Of a stretch of 64,000 nt of DNA, positions 22,169 to 33,756 are shown piece after piece. Position 1 is the stretch's first letter, and every line of letters starts with the position of its first letter. Source of the stretch: Brevipalpus yothersi (taxonomy: Eukaryota > Arthropoda > Arachnida > Trombidiformes > Tenuipalpidae); contig QZCP01000190.1 of assembly GCA_003956705.1 (NCBI GenBank), positions 62,001 to 126,000 of the forward strand, written 5' to 3'. Below the pieces are notes generated by a model. That model was not told the origin of the DNA. It worked only from the letters and a program-made list of their open reading frames with translations, and ran no database searches. The translations under genes were made by a program, and so were the position numbers.

Positions 22169-22714
22169 TTAAGCTTTAGCAGATATCTTTTGTGGTGAAG
22201 ATTTGCTGAAATCTTTCATCGCTTGTTCAACTAGATTTACCGTTAAGCCTTTCGCTGGATCAACTTTAAAACCCATCACTCCTATGGTGGCAACATCATC
22301 AAGATTGCGTTGTTCATCATCGAACAAAATCATTTCGCTATACGGTACACCACCACTTAGCTCTTGTACTTCGGCAAGATGGATCCATTTTTGAGCAGGA
22401 ATTACTTGCATGTATTCAAAATACTTTGACCATCCATACAGCCAGACCAGTCCGATGACTCCATGACTGTACACAGATCTGGAAACACCAGCAACTTGTA
22501 TTCCTTCATCACGCAAATATTCCAATGCTTTTTGGGCTTCCGGATGTGGTACCATCGGCTTACCAGTAGCATCGACCACTCTCTTATCCTCAGCCAATCT
22601 GTACGGTGGCTTCATAACAAATTGATCAACACCCCATGGCCACAATGTGTAATCCATATCAACACACGCAATGCGTGGTTTGGCTAGCTGTCTCAATAAA
22701 GATGTTAACTTCAT
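22169..22714 (-). CDS. MDP1: Magnesium-dependent phosphatase 1 (HAD superfamily)
   Basis: Small HAD-family phosphatase; the mammalian enzyme acts on phosphotyrosine and on sugar-type substrates such as fructosamine-6-phosphate in the cytosol. Intronless, 181 residues from the first true ATG (22712-22714); the open frame extends 13 codons further upstream from a GTG but without ATG. HAD motif I is 'DMDYTLWP' near residues 19-26, with Asp19 and Asp21 as nucleophile and acid/base. A motif-II-like Ser is in 'VAGVSRSV'. The MDP-1 block 'IPAQKWIHLAEVQE' contains the motif-III Lys, and the acidic motif 'MILFDDEQRNLDDVATIGV' matches the family's FFDDERRN. Length agrees with MDP-1. It is convergent with Arp3 copy B, and its 5' end faces SDR39U1 524 bp away. 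Confidence 0.93.
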   Translation of the reverse strand: MKLTSLLRQLAKPRIACVDMDYTLWPWGVDQFVMKPPYRLAEDKRVVDATGKPMVPHPEAQKALEYLRDEGIQVAGVSRSVYSHGVIGLVWLYGWSKYFEYMQVIPAQKWIHLAEVQELSGGVPYSEMILFDDEQRNLDDVATIGVMGFKVDPAKGLTVNLVEQAMKDFSKSSPQKISAKA

Positions 22715-23238
22715 GTTTCTATCAATCGATCTATCCACCAAGTAGATGAACACAATTGATCAACACCCAAAATATATTTAATCACAAACCAAGACACAAT
22801 CACAATGTGGACAATGTTGTGATGTTGTGATGATGATCAATGCAGAGGTCAAGTTAAAAGCGCCTCTTGTGAGTAACACTTAAGCTGCCGGTTTTTGATC
22901 AGTTTAAGGAGAAACAAATTGTTCAACTTTTTGTGGGTAATTGATTGCAATCAGATTAATTGTTGTTTAATTTTATCGTTACCAAGAGTTAGAGTTGAAG
23001 AGACTTTGGATGATGTGTTGCTTGATTCGGTTGAATCAGTGGAATTGATACAATTAATTGGTGGACAAAGTTGTATCATCCAACAGATTTCGCTCTTATC
23101 GGAGACAGAAATTAGGCAGCTTTTCTAGTATGTTTGGTTTTTTTTGATCCAGACATGATCAAGTTGAAAAGTGTTTTGATTTCACTTTTTGGATGATATT
23201 TTTTCGGTGTTAATTTTTTCGCTGGGATCTCAATCAAC
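22715..23238. promoter_or_regulatory. Divergent upstream region of MDP-1 and SDR39U1
   Basis: 524 bp between the start codons of two divergent metabolic genes. Likely holds both promoters. No motif is identifiable by eye. Confidence 0.35.
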
Positions 23239-24323
23239 ATGGCTGGAAAATTTGCAACAGTCCTGGTTGGTAAGTAATTGGATATAGTGCCTTTGATGAT
23301 TGATTGTGTTTTCTAATGTGTATTTATTTGTTGTGTGTGTGCAATTCAATTTAGGTGGTGGAACAGGGTTTGTTGGATCATTTGTTGTTGATGCATTTCG
23401 TCGAATATCCAATAAAGTTCTGATCATTTCACGAAAGCCTGCCAAGGAAACTTTAACATGGGTAAATTTTTTCGAGATTACATAGATGAAAGATTGATTG
23501 AAGATCGTTCTCCCTCCATCTGGATTGCTAATTTTATTTATAATCAATTTTTTAGGAAGATATTTCCAAGAATGGTCTCCCAAGTGAAACCGATGTAGTC
23601 ATCAACCTAGCTGGACAAAATGTTCTCGATCCATTCAAACTCTGGACAGATAGTTTTAAAGAAACTGTGATTCAGAGTCGAGTCGGCACAACAAAAACTT
23701 TAGCTGAAGCAATAAATAGTGCATCAAAGCCACCTCAAGCTCTCATCACCATTAGTGGAGTGGGCTATTATCCACCAAGTGAAACCGCTGTATATGACGA
23801 GGAAAGTAAGCCATCTTCCTCTGACTTTTTTACCAAACTGTGCCAAGACTGGGAAGATGCATCGAAACTTAATGATAAATGTCCAACACGTCGAGTTATA
23901 ATACGGTCTGGTGTTGTTATTGGTCCTGGAGGAGGAATAATGAAGCAGATGTATCCATTATTTTGGACTCAATATGCCGGTCCAATAGGCTCAGGGAAGC
24001 AATACTTTCCCTGGATTCATGTGGAAGATCTTGCAAATATGTTTGTTTTTGCAGCTCAAAACAATCAAGTCAATGGGGTTCTCAATGGTGTGGCTCCTCA
24101 AAAAACAACAAATTTACAATTTGCCACAGCTTTCGGCCAAGCCTTAATGAAACCAGCAATAGGAATGATACCTGAATTTCTTATAAGATTAATGTTTGGA
24201 CCTGTTCGAGCCGAAATGATGACCAAAGGCCAATTAGTAGTCCCGAAAAGGGTTGTTGGATATGGATTTAAATATCTTTTTGATGATATAGAGTATGCTT
24301 GTAAAAATTCAATTTATGGCTGA
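23239..24323 (+). CDS. SDR39U1: Epimerase family protein SDR39U1
   Basis: Atypical short-chain dehydrogenase/epimerase of unknown substrate (relatives: bacterial YfcH). Three exons: 23239-23269, 23355-23461 and 23556-24323, giving 301 residues. The Rossmann dinucleotide motif 'GGGTGFVGSF' is split by intron 1, right after 'ATVLVG'. Further family blocks: 'DVVINLAGQNVLDPFKLWTD', 'VIQSRVGTTKTLAEAI', 'SGVGYYPPSETAVYDE', the 'VIIRSGVVIGPGGGIMKQM' strand, 'GSGKQYFPWIHVEDLANMFV', 'GVLNGVAPQ', and the C-terminal DUF1731 segment ('MTKGQLVVPKRVVGYGFKY'). NADP(H) binding is predicted from the fold. Its last 15 bases overlap a minus-strand ORF ending at 24309. Confidence 0.94.
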
Positions 24324-24566
24324 ATTTAGAATCGTTTTTGACCTAGATAGTGGCTTTAAGGCTAATAAAGTTCGTGAGTCAAAAGCAAACCGTTGCATAG
24401 TTTGATTGATCCGTAAATTCTTATCGTCCTCTGAATAATGCTGGATAATAGAGTTCATAAGAAGAGATGTAGTCTGCTTAGTCAGTGAGCCTTCATCTGG
24501 CACTTTTGCATACTCTTCTATCGGAACAGAATTTCTTTCTCTAGTTGGAAAATTAGTTGGTACCAT
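24309..24566 (-). CDS. Hypothetical small ORF overlapping SDR39U1 3' end
   Basis: An 85-codon ORF from the ATG at 24564-24566; the open frame continues upstream without ATG to a TTG at 24686. Composition is protein-like (for example 'FPTRERNSVPIEEYAKVPDE', 'GSLTKQTTSLLMNSIIQHY') and not repeat-driven, but I recognise no family. It is antisense and convergent to SDR39U1 with a 15-bp coding overlap, which is possible but unusual. An upstream exon could supply the true start: AG acceptor candidates lie near 24600-24612. The alternative is a chance ORF in the SDR39U1 3' flank. Low confidence. Confidence 0.3.
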   Translation of the reverse strand: MVPTNFPTRERNSVPIEEYAKVPDEGSLTKQTTSLLMNSIIQHYSEDDKNLRINQTMQRFAFDSRTLLALKPLSRSKTILNSAIN

Positions 24567-27103
24567 GTGCCATAGCGAGCGAAGAGCTCCATAGAGCCAA
24601 TTCCTCAGGATGCTTACACTTATACCGGTATGCTTCGAAAAGACAGAAGGAAAGAGAGAAAGAAAAAGAGTCCACCAATTCTCCAATTAAAAAGTTTCAA
24701 GAGTTTGAAAGACACGATAAATTCGACACTTTGAGGCGGGATTGTGTGCTCAGAAGAACCCGTTGTCAACATGAATATTCATTAAGTGATAATTTGCATA
24801 ATTTTAGAGTTAATCGAAGGCTTTTTGTGAAAACTGTTTTTTCCTGCTAAAAGTGTCGAATCGAAGGGTTTGTCCTTTGTCTTATCGCTCTTAGTGTTCA
24901 CGGTCTGTTTGTGATACTTGAAATTTGAAACTTTGGTGGCTTTTTGCTTGTTGCATTGATCAAATAGGGGTGAAAAATTTTCGAGCATGAATGATGGCTG
25001 ATCAAGATCAGAATTACGTAATTTTCTCTGAGTAAAAAAGAGAGAGAAGAAGAAAGAGAGGCCAATTGGCACCAGTTCGTTAACCCTTCGATAACCCCTA
25101 ATGAGTGTAAAAATGTTTGAGGAATATTTTTTCCCCACACACATCAGGCTTATGAGCATCATTAATATTCAGACTTTGATTGTTTAACTGTCCTGGTGAG
25201 ACATACACACAATCCAACTGTGAAGCATAAAGATCGGACAATGAGATATCCCTTGAGTTGAGATGATCCATTCTTCCTCTTCTTCACTCCATTCTCTGTA
25301 TGATACTCTGTTTCTCATTATCTCATCTTGAACTGCACCATATAGCATGATAATCTTACATTTTCCTGAATTCGTGGTATAAATCACCATGAACTTTGTT
25401 TATATACATTCGACGATATCTATTTTTTCTGGACGAAAAACGTTTTTTTTGTATCTCTCTTTTGTCTTGGAGAGATACCAACATATCAAAGTTCAAGATA
25501 AAATCAGTTGTAACTCACACTCGGTACATTCTTAACATTATCGGCATTCTGATATACTTGATATTATTCGTGATCATTGCCAGCAATTGCTACTGCCCAT
25601 CTATCAGTCATTCGGGCGATTTTCATGCTTATTCATTTCAATTAATGTATTCGAAACAAAATCGTCCGCGGATACACTCACAATTGTCAGCCAATTCAAG
25701 AGTAATTTGCATTTCTCATTTCACTGTTCATCAATCTTACAATCATCAGTACGATGATGAGAGAAGGTGGCAAAAAATACGTGTTAGATGTTGAAATTAG
25801 AGGGAAGGCTAAAGAGAGAGAAATCTATTCGAAATATTTTTATGTATTTCCTTTTTCCTTTCTCTTTCTTTCTCTTTCTCTTTCAATTCCTGTATATTGA
25901 AATGCATATAATGTATGAAAAATGTATGATAACGATAACAGCTATAGTGTCCATAGTGTGAAGAGTAAGTCTGATGATATTATTTTCTACCTTAAATGAA
26001 AGGGTATAATTGAAAATAAGAAAGGTAAGGAAGAAAAGTGAAATATGAATCATTGAAAGTTCTATATCATCAAGCAGACTAACTATCTTTCTTTCCATCC
26101 CTCTCTCTCTCACTCTATTCCATTCTCGATGGGCCATATTCCTTGATTCACTTTCATTTGACTATAGTAGTGTGTATAATAAATAAGTTTTTTTGAAATC
26201 CAATAGCTGACCGAATCAAATTAGTTCTAGAGCAACTTTTCGCTTCAACTTTCCATCATCATCTCTACAGTAGTTAGTAGTAGTGGTAGTGAAAGCAAAA
26301 ACAGTAAAACAGTAAGCTTGTCCGACTTTTTTTTTCATTACATCAGGTCTACACGCGCTCACAGCACTGTAAGCATCGTTGAGCATAATTTAATTTTTTC
26401 TTTCTTATTTTGCTGAGTATATGAGAAAAAAAGGTCACACATCTAGACAATGTTTCTAACGTGCTGATATCAATGTCTAGGGAATATGTCTACATCAATA
26501 CGGAATGTTATTGTTTATGGATCAGTAGTGAAGTGCAAAGAAAGAGAGAAAAAAGTTTCATGGAGGCCAACGAAAATAAAAAAAATAAAAAAAAATAAAA
26601 AAAACTGGTTGCAAAACGTCCTATTGCTTAAGAGAGAGAGAATTACATTGTGAGAGGAAGAAAAAGTTTTTTCTGGAGGCTGAGACAATCGACTGAGATA
26701 GAAATAGAGAGTGATTGAAATCATCATGATCACCAATCTCTGGAATAACTTGTCACGCAATCATCTTTTCCTTCTTTTCCTGTTGATCATTTCCATCTGT
26801 GAATGCATGGATTTTTCTAGAACTGCAAAGTGAATACGTTATATCACAATTGACTGTATCGAGTTCTGGTGTGTATGTATGAGTGAATCATGCCTGACAA
26901 AAAAATTTTCGCCCACATATCGTCTTAGGCACGAAACGTATATGCATATACATGCATACATATATGTGGCAACATTATTGTTCGTGCTTTTCGAGTCATT
27001 GAATGTAAGAACGAAATGCAGTCAACATATATATTAGCAGATTCTCTGTCAGATAACAAGAATATTTTGAAAGATTTTTTTCTTTATTTTTCCTTTTTTT
27101 CGT

Positions 27104-27134
<31 letters not shown>

Positions 27135-27298
27135 AATCGTATTCGTTGGCTACTTATGTCTCTGGATATGTGTATGTATAGGTTAAATTTGCACATCAAG
27201 TTGGTAGATTTGCATCTGATGTAAAATAATGATAATAATGATTAGGCGAGAGAGCATTATTTAGTATCGTTTTCCTTCAAAAGTCGCCACTGCTTACG

Positions 27299-27358
<60 letters not shown>

Positions 27359-28437
27359 AAGTTTTTCATCATCGTTTTATTGGCTCGTCAAAACGTTGAA
27401 TATACATTCAGCATATCATTCGTGCTGAAACAGTCGAATAGTGAACATTACCCCAAAACTATCCGGGTTTGTGGACAGTAAAGAGGGAATATTGTGAGTG
27501 TGGTTCCAAAAAAATAGAGAGAATTAATTTTTTCGTGAAAAGATTCTCTCTCCCACTCAAATTTTTTCTTTTTTGAAGGGAAAAAAGCTGCAAGTTAAAA
27601 CTTTGTGATTCAATTAATTTAAATTCGTTTCAAGTTCAATATCGTTTTGAGTGAGTGAAAAGTGTGTGTGTGTGTGTATATACCTTGTGAAACTAATCCC
27701 TTTCACATCCATACTTGGAAGGAATATCTTTTTCGATCTCTCTTCGTCTTCGTCTTCTTGATTTTGTCGGCATTACTTGACTGAATACAGCAACAAAAAC
27801 AACGACAACAACACGATCCCTTTCTGTTTATACTTTTTATTGTGCAAATGTACGTTCGACGTTAATTCTGGCATGCGATGAAAACTTTCCAATCTCAATC
27901 TTAATCATTGCGCACACAATCAGGTGAACTACATCTTCATCCATTATTACCAGATTTGATCTCTCTCATATCGGTGTTATACTATTTTATCTTGACAGTA
28001 TCTTTTCTATCGTTATCTTTCCGTTCCTTTGAGTTTTCATTATCTCATCGAAAATTCGATCTTCCAACAGTTACTGTTACTATCGATACTATATCTGTAA
28101 GTACATTGTATGATCAACGGTACAAGCCATCCATCTCATTTACCTTTCTCTCTTCCTTTTCCAAATGAAATACAACACCAATAACGGATATCATGGGCTC
28201 TAATCGTGATTAACATTTGTGTTCAATCATCGTTAATATCGTTATTCTCATCATTCTGAGCTAAATTGTGTGTGTGTGTGTTTGCCTATTTTGCGCTCTT
28301 TTTTCGCTTAAACACCATTAGTGTTCGGTGTTATTCTCCAGGTTCGATGTGATCAACGTTTGAGAACAACTCTCATACTGTCCACATATTGAGTGATTCG
28401 TTCCATCTCTAGTACAATAAACTGAGTGATCATAACA
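24567..28437. other. Gene-poor region upstream of ECHDC1
   Basis: About 3.9 kb with no recognised coding exon. It holds C/T-rich stretches (25855-25885, 27104-27128), a (GA)n tract at 27302-27352, (GT)n near 27663-27678 and 28268-28280, and AAATAAAA-type runs near 26575-26605. The stretch just before 28438 likely contains ECHDC1 5' UTR exons. Confidence 0.5.
27302..27352. repeat. (GA)n microsatellite
   Basis: About 50 bp of pure GA dinucleotide repeat, followed by a short imperfect purine run. Confidence 0.95.
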
Positions 28438-30424
28438 ATGTCATCGACCTCCGAGTGTACACATATCTGTTCAGTGAACACCGAAATCAGTTCGAGTGCA
28501 TCTGATTTAGTTCAAAAAAATCATAATCCATCATCACAAGATGTGAATCCATCGAACAATGATCAACAAGAGCAACATGACTCCAAGTCAGACCACACTA
28601 ACAAGAATAATCAGAATGGTACAAATGGCCAGAAGAATCAAAATGATCAGAAAAATCAACCTGATCCATCGACAACAGTTCCCATTTCCAACGGATGTAA
28701 AAGAGCTCGAGAGAATGGAAACTCTGTGATTTCGGAAAGTTTGCGGACCAAATTCTTGAAATACAAGGGAGGCAGAGTGGTATTGGAAAAAGATGATATC
28801 ACTGGAATCGCAGTGATAAGATTAGATAATCCACAGCGTAAAAATTCTCTATCCGGTTCCATGATGATCGACTTGAGTCGAATAGTCGATGAACTAGAGC
28901 ATTGGGATAAAGTAAGTAAAATTTGTCAGGGTTTTTCCGTTTTTGGATAAAATATTTATTATAGACCGGTATTTTTTCTTCCTCTCTCTCTCTCACTACT
29001 AATCGGAATCGAAAAGGGCAAAGGCATCATATTTCATGGCACTGGAGGCTTCTTTAGTTCAGGTGGAGACATGAATACGGTGAAATTAATTGACAACATG
29101 GAAGATGGCCGAGACATGGGCACACTAATGTATGATTCATTGCAAAGGCTACAAAAATTGCCCATGATTAGTGTAGCTTTGATCGAAGGAAAAGCAATCG
29201 GTGGTGGAGCTGAGCTGACAACTGCTTGTGATTTTCGACTCATGTCGGAGACAGCTAAGCTCGGTTTTGTTCACATAAAACTTGGAATCACGGTAAGATT
29301 GTCAAAAAATTATTTCCATTCAATTACACATACACATTTACTCACACACGATCACACCATAGTGGGAAGTTCTCATTTACAACCAATGTCCTGAGGCAAA
29401 ATAATCTGCTTTTTCTTCAAACCCTGAGAATCATCTCTATTTAGCATCGATCAATCGAGCAATTTCTAGCAACTTGTCTTGTGGAAAGTGTGCGTGTGTG
29501 TGTGTAGAAATATTAGTAAGTGAGGAACCTTGAGAAGCGAGAAAGAAAAATACAGGAAAACTTTTATGTATATCATCGTGTCCACGTGCCCAGAGAGATC
29601 CGCGAGGAAGAAGGTTTGATTTATCAGCCAATTCATCAAGTGTTCAAGAGGAAATCAATATCAATATGCTTGCAGTCACATCTTAACACTCTTGTCGACT
29701 CATGGAGAGATATGCATACTTTCATTTCTTTCTCTCCTTTTCGACCTGAATGGCTAGCTTTATGGACTGGAAAAGGAAAAGAGAGCTCAATATTGTATAA
29801 ATATATATGTGTGTGTGTGTATGAGTCTACATACATTCATGTATGTGTGAGTGTTCCAGAACGAGCTAATGAATTTGAAATACCATTCCATTTTCGATTG
29901 GAGACATGAATGAATCTCACGCTTTAATGGATACTCACAGTCAAACAATCACATACATTGAGCCAATTGCATGCTAATTATAATATTTGAATGTTTATGA
30001 CACTTTCGCTTTCTTCTTTTTTTTCTCACATTCCTCTTTCTCTATCTTCTTGAAACACTTTCAGGTTAGCTGGGGTGGTGGAACACGTTTAGTGCAAATA
30101 GTTGGAACCAATAAAGCACTGGAACTGTTAACCTCAGGCCGACAATTGACAGCCAAAGAGGCTCTCGAAATTGGTCTAATTAATGGTATTTTAAGTGAAC
30201 CTCAAACACCAGAGAATCCTGGTATTCTTTCGCAAGCTAAAGAATGGCTCGCCCAGCACACTCATGGACCACGGGAAACAATCGCTATAATCAAGAAGAT
30301 TATCTATTCATCATCAAGTCTACTGTCAAAAGAATCATTGAAAAATGAATTCGAACTTTTCCCACAACTTTGGGGCAGTCCACCACACAAAAAAGCCCTC
30401 TCGATGAACATCAAACTTCGCTAA
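28438..30424 (+). CDS. ECHDC1: Ethylmalonyl-CoA decarboxylase (ECHDC1-like, crotonase fold)
   Basis: Crotonase-fold enzyme; ECHDC1 removes the side-product ethylmalonyl-CoA made by acetyl-CoA carboxylase (metabolite proofreading). Exons 28438-28911, 29017-29292 and 30065-30424 (introns 105 and 772 bp) give 369 residues. Crotonase blocks: 'AVIRLDNPQRKNSLSGSMMI', oxyanion-hole region 'GTGGFFSSGGDMNTVK', 'IEGKAIGGGAELTTACDFRL', then 'SWGGGTRLVQIVGTNKALEL' and 'GLINGILSE'. 'SWGGGTRL' and 'TTACDFRLM' match ECHDC1 better than other hydratases. The N-terminal 100-110 residues are an unusual Asn/Gln/Asp-rich low-complexity extension ('NNDQQEQHDSKSDHTNKNNQ') with no classical mitochondrial presequence, agreeing with a cytosolic protein. 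The start ATG at 28438 is the first in frame. An in-frame alternative start could exist further in, but the whole frame is open. Confidence 0.92.
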
Positions 30425-33400
30425 ATATAATTTTAATCATCATATTATGAATATAGTAGTAGTAATAGTTGCTTTTGTAATTCTTTTTTTGTTTATTTTT
30501 GTAATCATCAACGGAAGCTGTATTGTTAGAGACTCAAGGTCTCAATGTTCAACCTTCCAGCTTTCTGAGAGAAAATAGAGGAGAGAGCTGAGAGAGAAGA
30601 ATCTTCATTTTTTATTCAATTCTAAGATACAATTGTAAACACCTTCGAATGTTTCTCTCAACTTTCTCCCAACTTTATCTAGAATCATTAATGATCAATT
30701 TCACGTAAGATGAATGAATAAACATCATTCATCATGATAACAAGCATCGACTAACTTACATGTAGCGAGAAGGTGCGTGTTTCATTTCATTTGTGTGGAT
30801 AGAGTATTCAAAAATTGTGTGTAAAAATTATGGCCTCAAAAGTGTTGAAAAACATGTCCCCACTACTGAATAGTGGGAAAAGTTTTCATTGTAGTTCGTG
30901 ATCAAGTTTCAATGGTGTAATCTGATTTGATTATCGTGGAGAGGAGAAAAATTTTCCAAACATATTATATTCACCAACGATGAATCATACTTCCGTGAAT
31001 GTAAACAGATTCATCTTCTCGAATTGGAAAGAAAATGGGAAGAAAAGATTTAATAAAGAGATTGATTAAATTAATTTGATGATTATGCGCAAATTTTCCT
31101 CCATTAAGAGGGATATGAATGTTCCTTCAGAATGTACATTCTAGAACTTATCATAATAAGATATACATTATTCTCTCATTCATTGCCATGCGATTATTAT
31201 TATGCGTTTCATGGAAACTTCTTGAAATACAAATATATCGTGGGAAGATCATGCTTTTATTAGTAGTTCAAGGATTTCAGTTAGAAAGATTGAATTTCGT
31301 GTGTATCCAAAAAAGTTTGAAAATTGTCAGATTTCTTCATTCCCAGACTAAAGATCGCCATGATCAGGGGCCAAGACAGAGTTTAAAATTCAGGTTAATT
31401 AATTTTCGAGCTACACACATTAGGGAAAGTTGATTGAAGCCATTGTTTGGTGAGCAATTGACACTTTCACTGATCCCAGATTGAATACAATGGAAAAAAT
31501 TCACTTTTTATCCAATATCATCATGATGACACGGGAGAGTTTAAAATTTAAGATTAGGCAGATATATCTGATTTTTATCGTGATACGGATTGCCAAATGA
31601 ACGTTTGGGATGATTAAATTGTAGGAAGATAATCATTAAGTAGACGATGCATTTATATTAATGCCTCCATACCGTATACACATACACACACAAATGCATT
31701 GCGTAAGATCAATTTTGAAGGAAAAAAAATTGACGCTTGCACTACTTCTCTATTTGTGAACTCTTCGAGTTAATGAATGGTCGATTGAGCAATAGATATT
31801 CACTATAGGACATTTAAATCATTAGTCGGACGATATTCATGATTTTTTGGAATGAAATATTCCTATTGAATAACTTTCGGAGGAAAGTTCTGCTAAAACT
31901 TTCAAAAGATCTGGAAAATGAATCCTATCCTGAATTAAGTTTTCATCAAAGTGTTGTTATTCAGATAACAGTTCAGAGGCTTCATCGAAACTTTGAATTG
32001 AAGAATTTTTCAGGTACATCGATCAGTATCATAAAGAGAATTTGAGTGTAACATTATATTGATCGATTGAATGAATTGAACTTAACGAGAGAGACATCCT
32101 CATAAACTCTTATCACATACTGTTCTAGATTGAAATCACTGAATCATTTGGCTTTATTCTCTCCCTTTTAGTTATATCTTAATTCAATCTTGATGGGTGA
32201 TTTTGATAAGCGATTTCAATTAAATGATTGAGTGATCTTCTAAATTTTTCCAAATTTTCAATTGATTGCGCTTTGAAATCAATTTTATGTCAAACGATCG
32301 GGTTCAGTCAATCACCTCAACTACTGTATTCCAGTGAAGGTCCTTCTTCACACGCCTGGAAGTTAGAAAAAAATAGCAAAGATCACAAACAATAAGGTCA
32401 GAAAGAAAATCAAAAAATCATTGCCAAAACACTCAAATGCGTAATAATTAATTAATTTTTCATCTAAAATTGCTTCCACAGCATTATTCCTTTTCATGGT
32501 CTATAGTTGAGTATGGTAGTTATAGCTTATCTAATTAACTTTGGTGGCAAGACTTCAACAAAAAGCGGAGAAAATACCTACTTGCTTTACTAAACATAAT
32601 TTCACCAACAGTTCATGAAATAAATCTGGAAGCTTCAAATTGATATTGAGAATAGAACCAGATTTTTTTTCGCTTTAATCAGTTCACGACATGTGAAGAG
32701 CTACTCATTAGGAGTTTTAAACGAAAAATTTCTCAGATTTCAGTATGAACAGCAGGCTTTTCGGTGAGAAAATCGTTTCGAAAGTCATCTGAATAACTTC
32801 AGGTCATTGGAACCATCTTTTGATATTCGCCTCTTGAGCCAGGAAAATGAAGGACTGAATGAATTCGAATCTCAAGAATGGGATCTTTTCGATTATCGAA
32901 ATGAAAAGGAACATAAATATCAATTCATCCATGGGTGAAAGCTGGGTGAAATTATTAACTGAATTAATTCGTAGCAAACAAATACAAAATGTGCATCGAC
33001 ATTGATAGGGAATAGTTTTCGAGTGTCAATTCATTAATAAGCAAAATTCTCATCCAAACACTGATAAATCCAAACAGAGAACTGAACGTTTATGAGCACC
33101 TTTTGAATACAAAAGTGAGACTAATTTTCTCGCTAAATCATAACCACTAGGCTGGCAAATAAGTTTTCAAACTCGGTATGTTACGTTCAAGCAAGAGTCT
33201 CAAAACTTACCTGCCAGCCTAATAAGTAGAGAGCAAAAGTTGGCGGAATATTGCTGAGAGCATCGTTCTCACTGATTCCAGAGGAATTAGAGGTAAATCG
33301 TTTGTCTCTACAGAGTTCTGTAGAGGAGATTGCCATCACCAATTAATAATCCTAGGAATTTTCAATGGTATAAAAAGCATTAATATTAATAAACGTTAGA

Positions 33401-33756
33401 TGGCAGAAACATTACCAGGCTAAACTATAGTTAAAGTTTCCAGGCACGTTTAAATTTTTTTGCTCTCTCTGAGTCTCTCTTTAACGTTCCAATGTGAATG
33501 GGAAAAGCAGTCCTCTATATATTCGAAACATAATCGAGCTATGTTAGCAAAGAGTAGTAAACTACTCTTTGTATGTTAGTGAAGAGACCTTTTTTGGACA
33601 GCCAATCACCGGATAGAATTAATTTTTTCCATAGCAAATCCAGGGCAAAGGTATCAACTTTCCTTCCTCTTTTTTTTCTCTCTCTCTCTTTCTCTTCACG
33701 TTACTGAGCTTACATGCTTAATTGTGTATGTGTTATATTAACATCTCTTCGTCAAG
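30425..33756. other. Gene-poor intergenic region with a 70-bp inverted-repeat element
   Basis: 3.3 kb between ECHDC1 and the IP3 3-kinase start. It includes a TA-flanked 70-bp element at 33150-33219 (separate entry). ORFs of 60-104 codons show no domain, repeat bias or splice context worth reporting. C/T-rich sequence at about 33670-33697 lies just upstream of the IP3K start. Confidence 0.5.
33150..33219. mobile_element. 70-bp TA-flanked inverted-repeat element (mariner-type remnant)
   Basis: Left arm 33150-33174 begins GGCTGGCAAATAAGTTTT; the right arm 33195-33219 read in reverse complement begins GGCTGGCAGGTAAGTTTT. 21 of 25 arm positions match. TA dinucleotides flank both ends (33148-33149, 33220-33221). 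The ends resemble mariner-type termini of the form GGxTGGCxxATAAGT. With only about 20 bp between the arms it is too short to encode anything: either a minimal MITE or the fused ends left by internal deletion. Confidence 0.7.
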
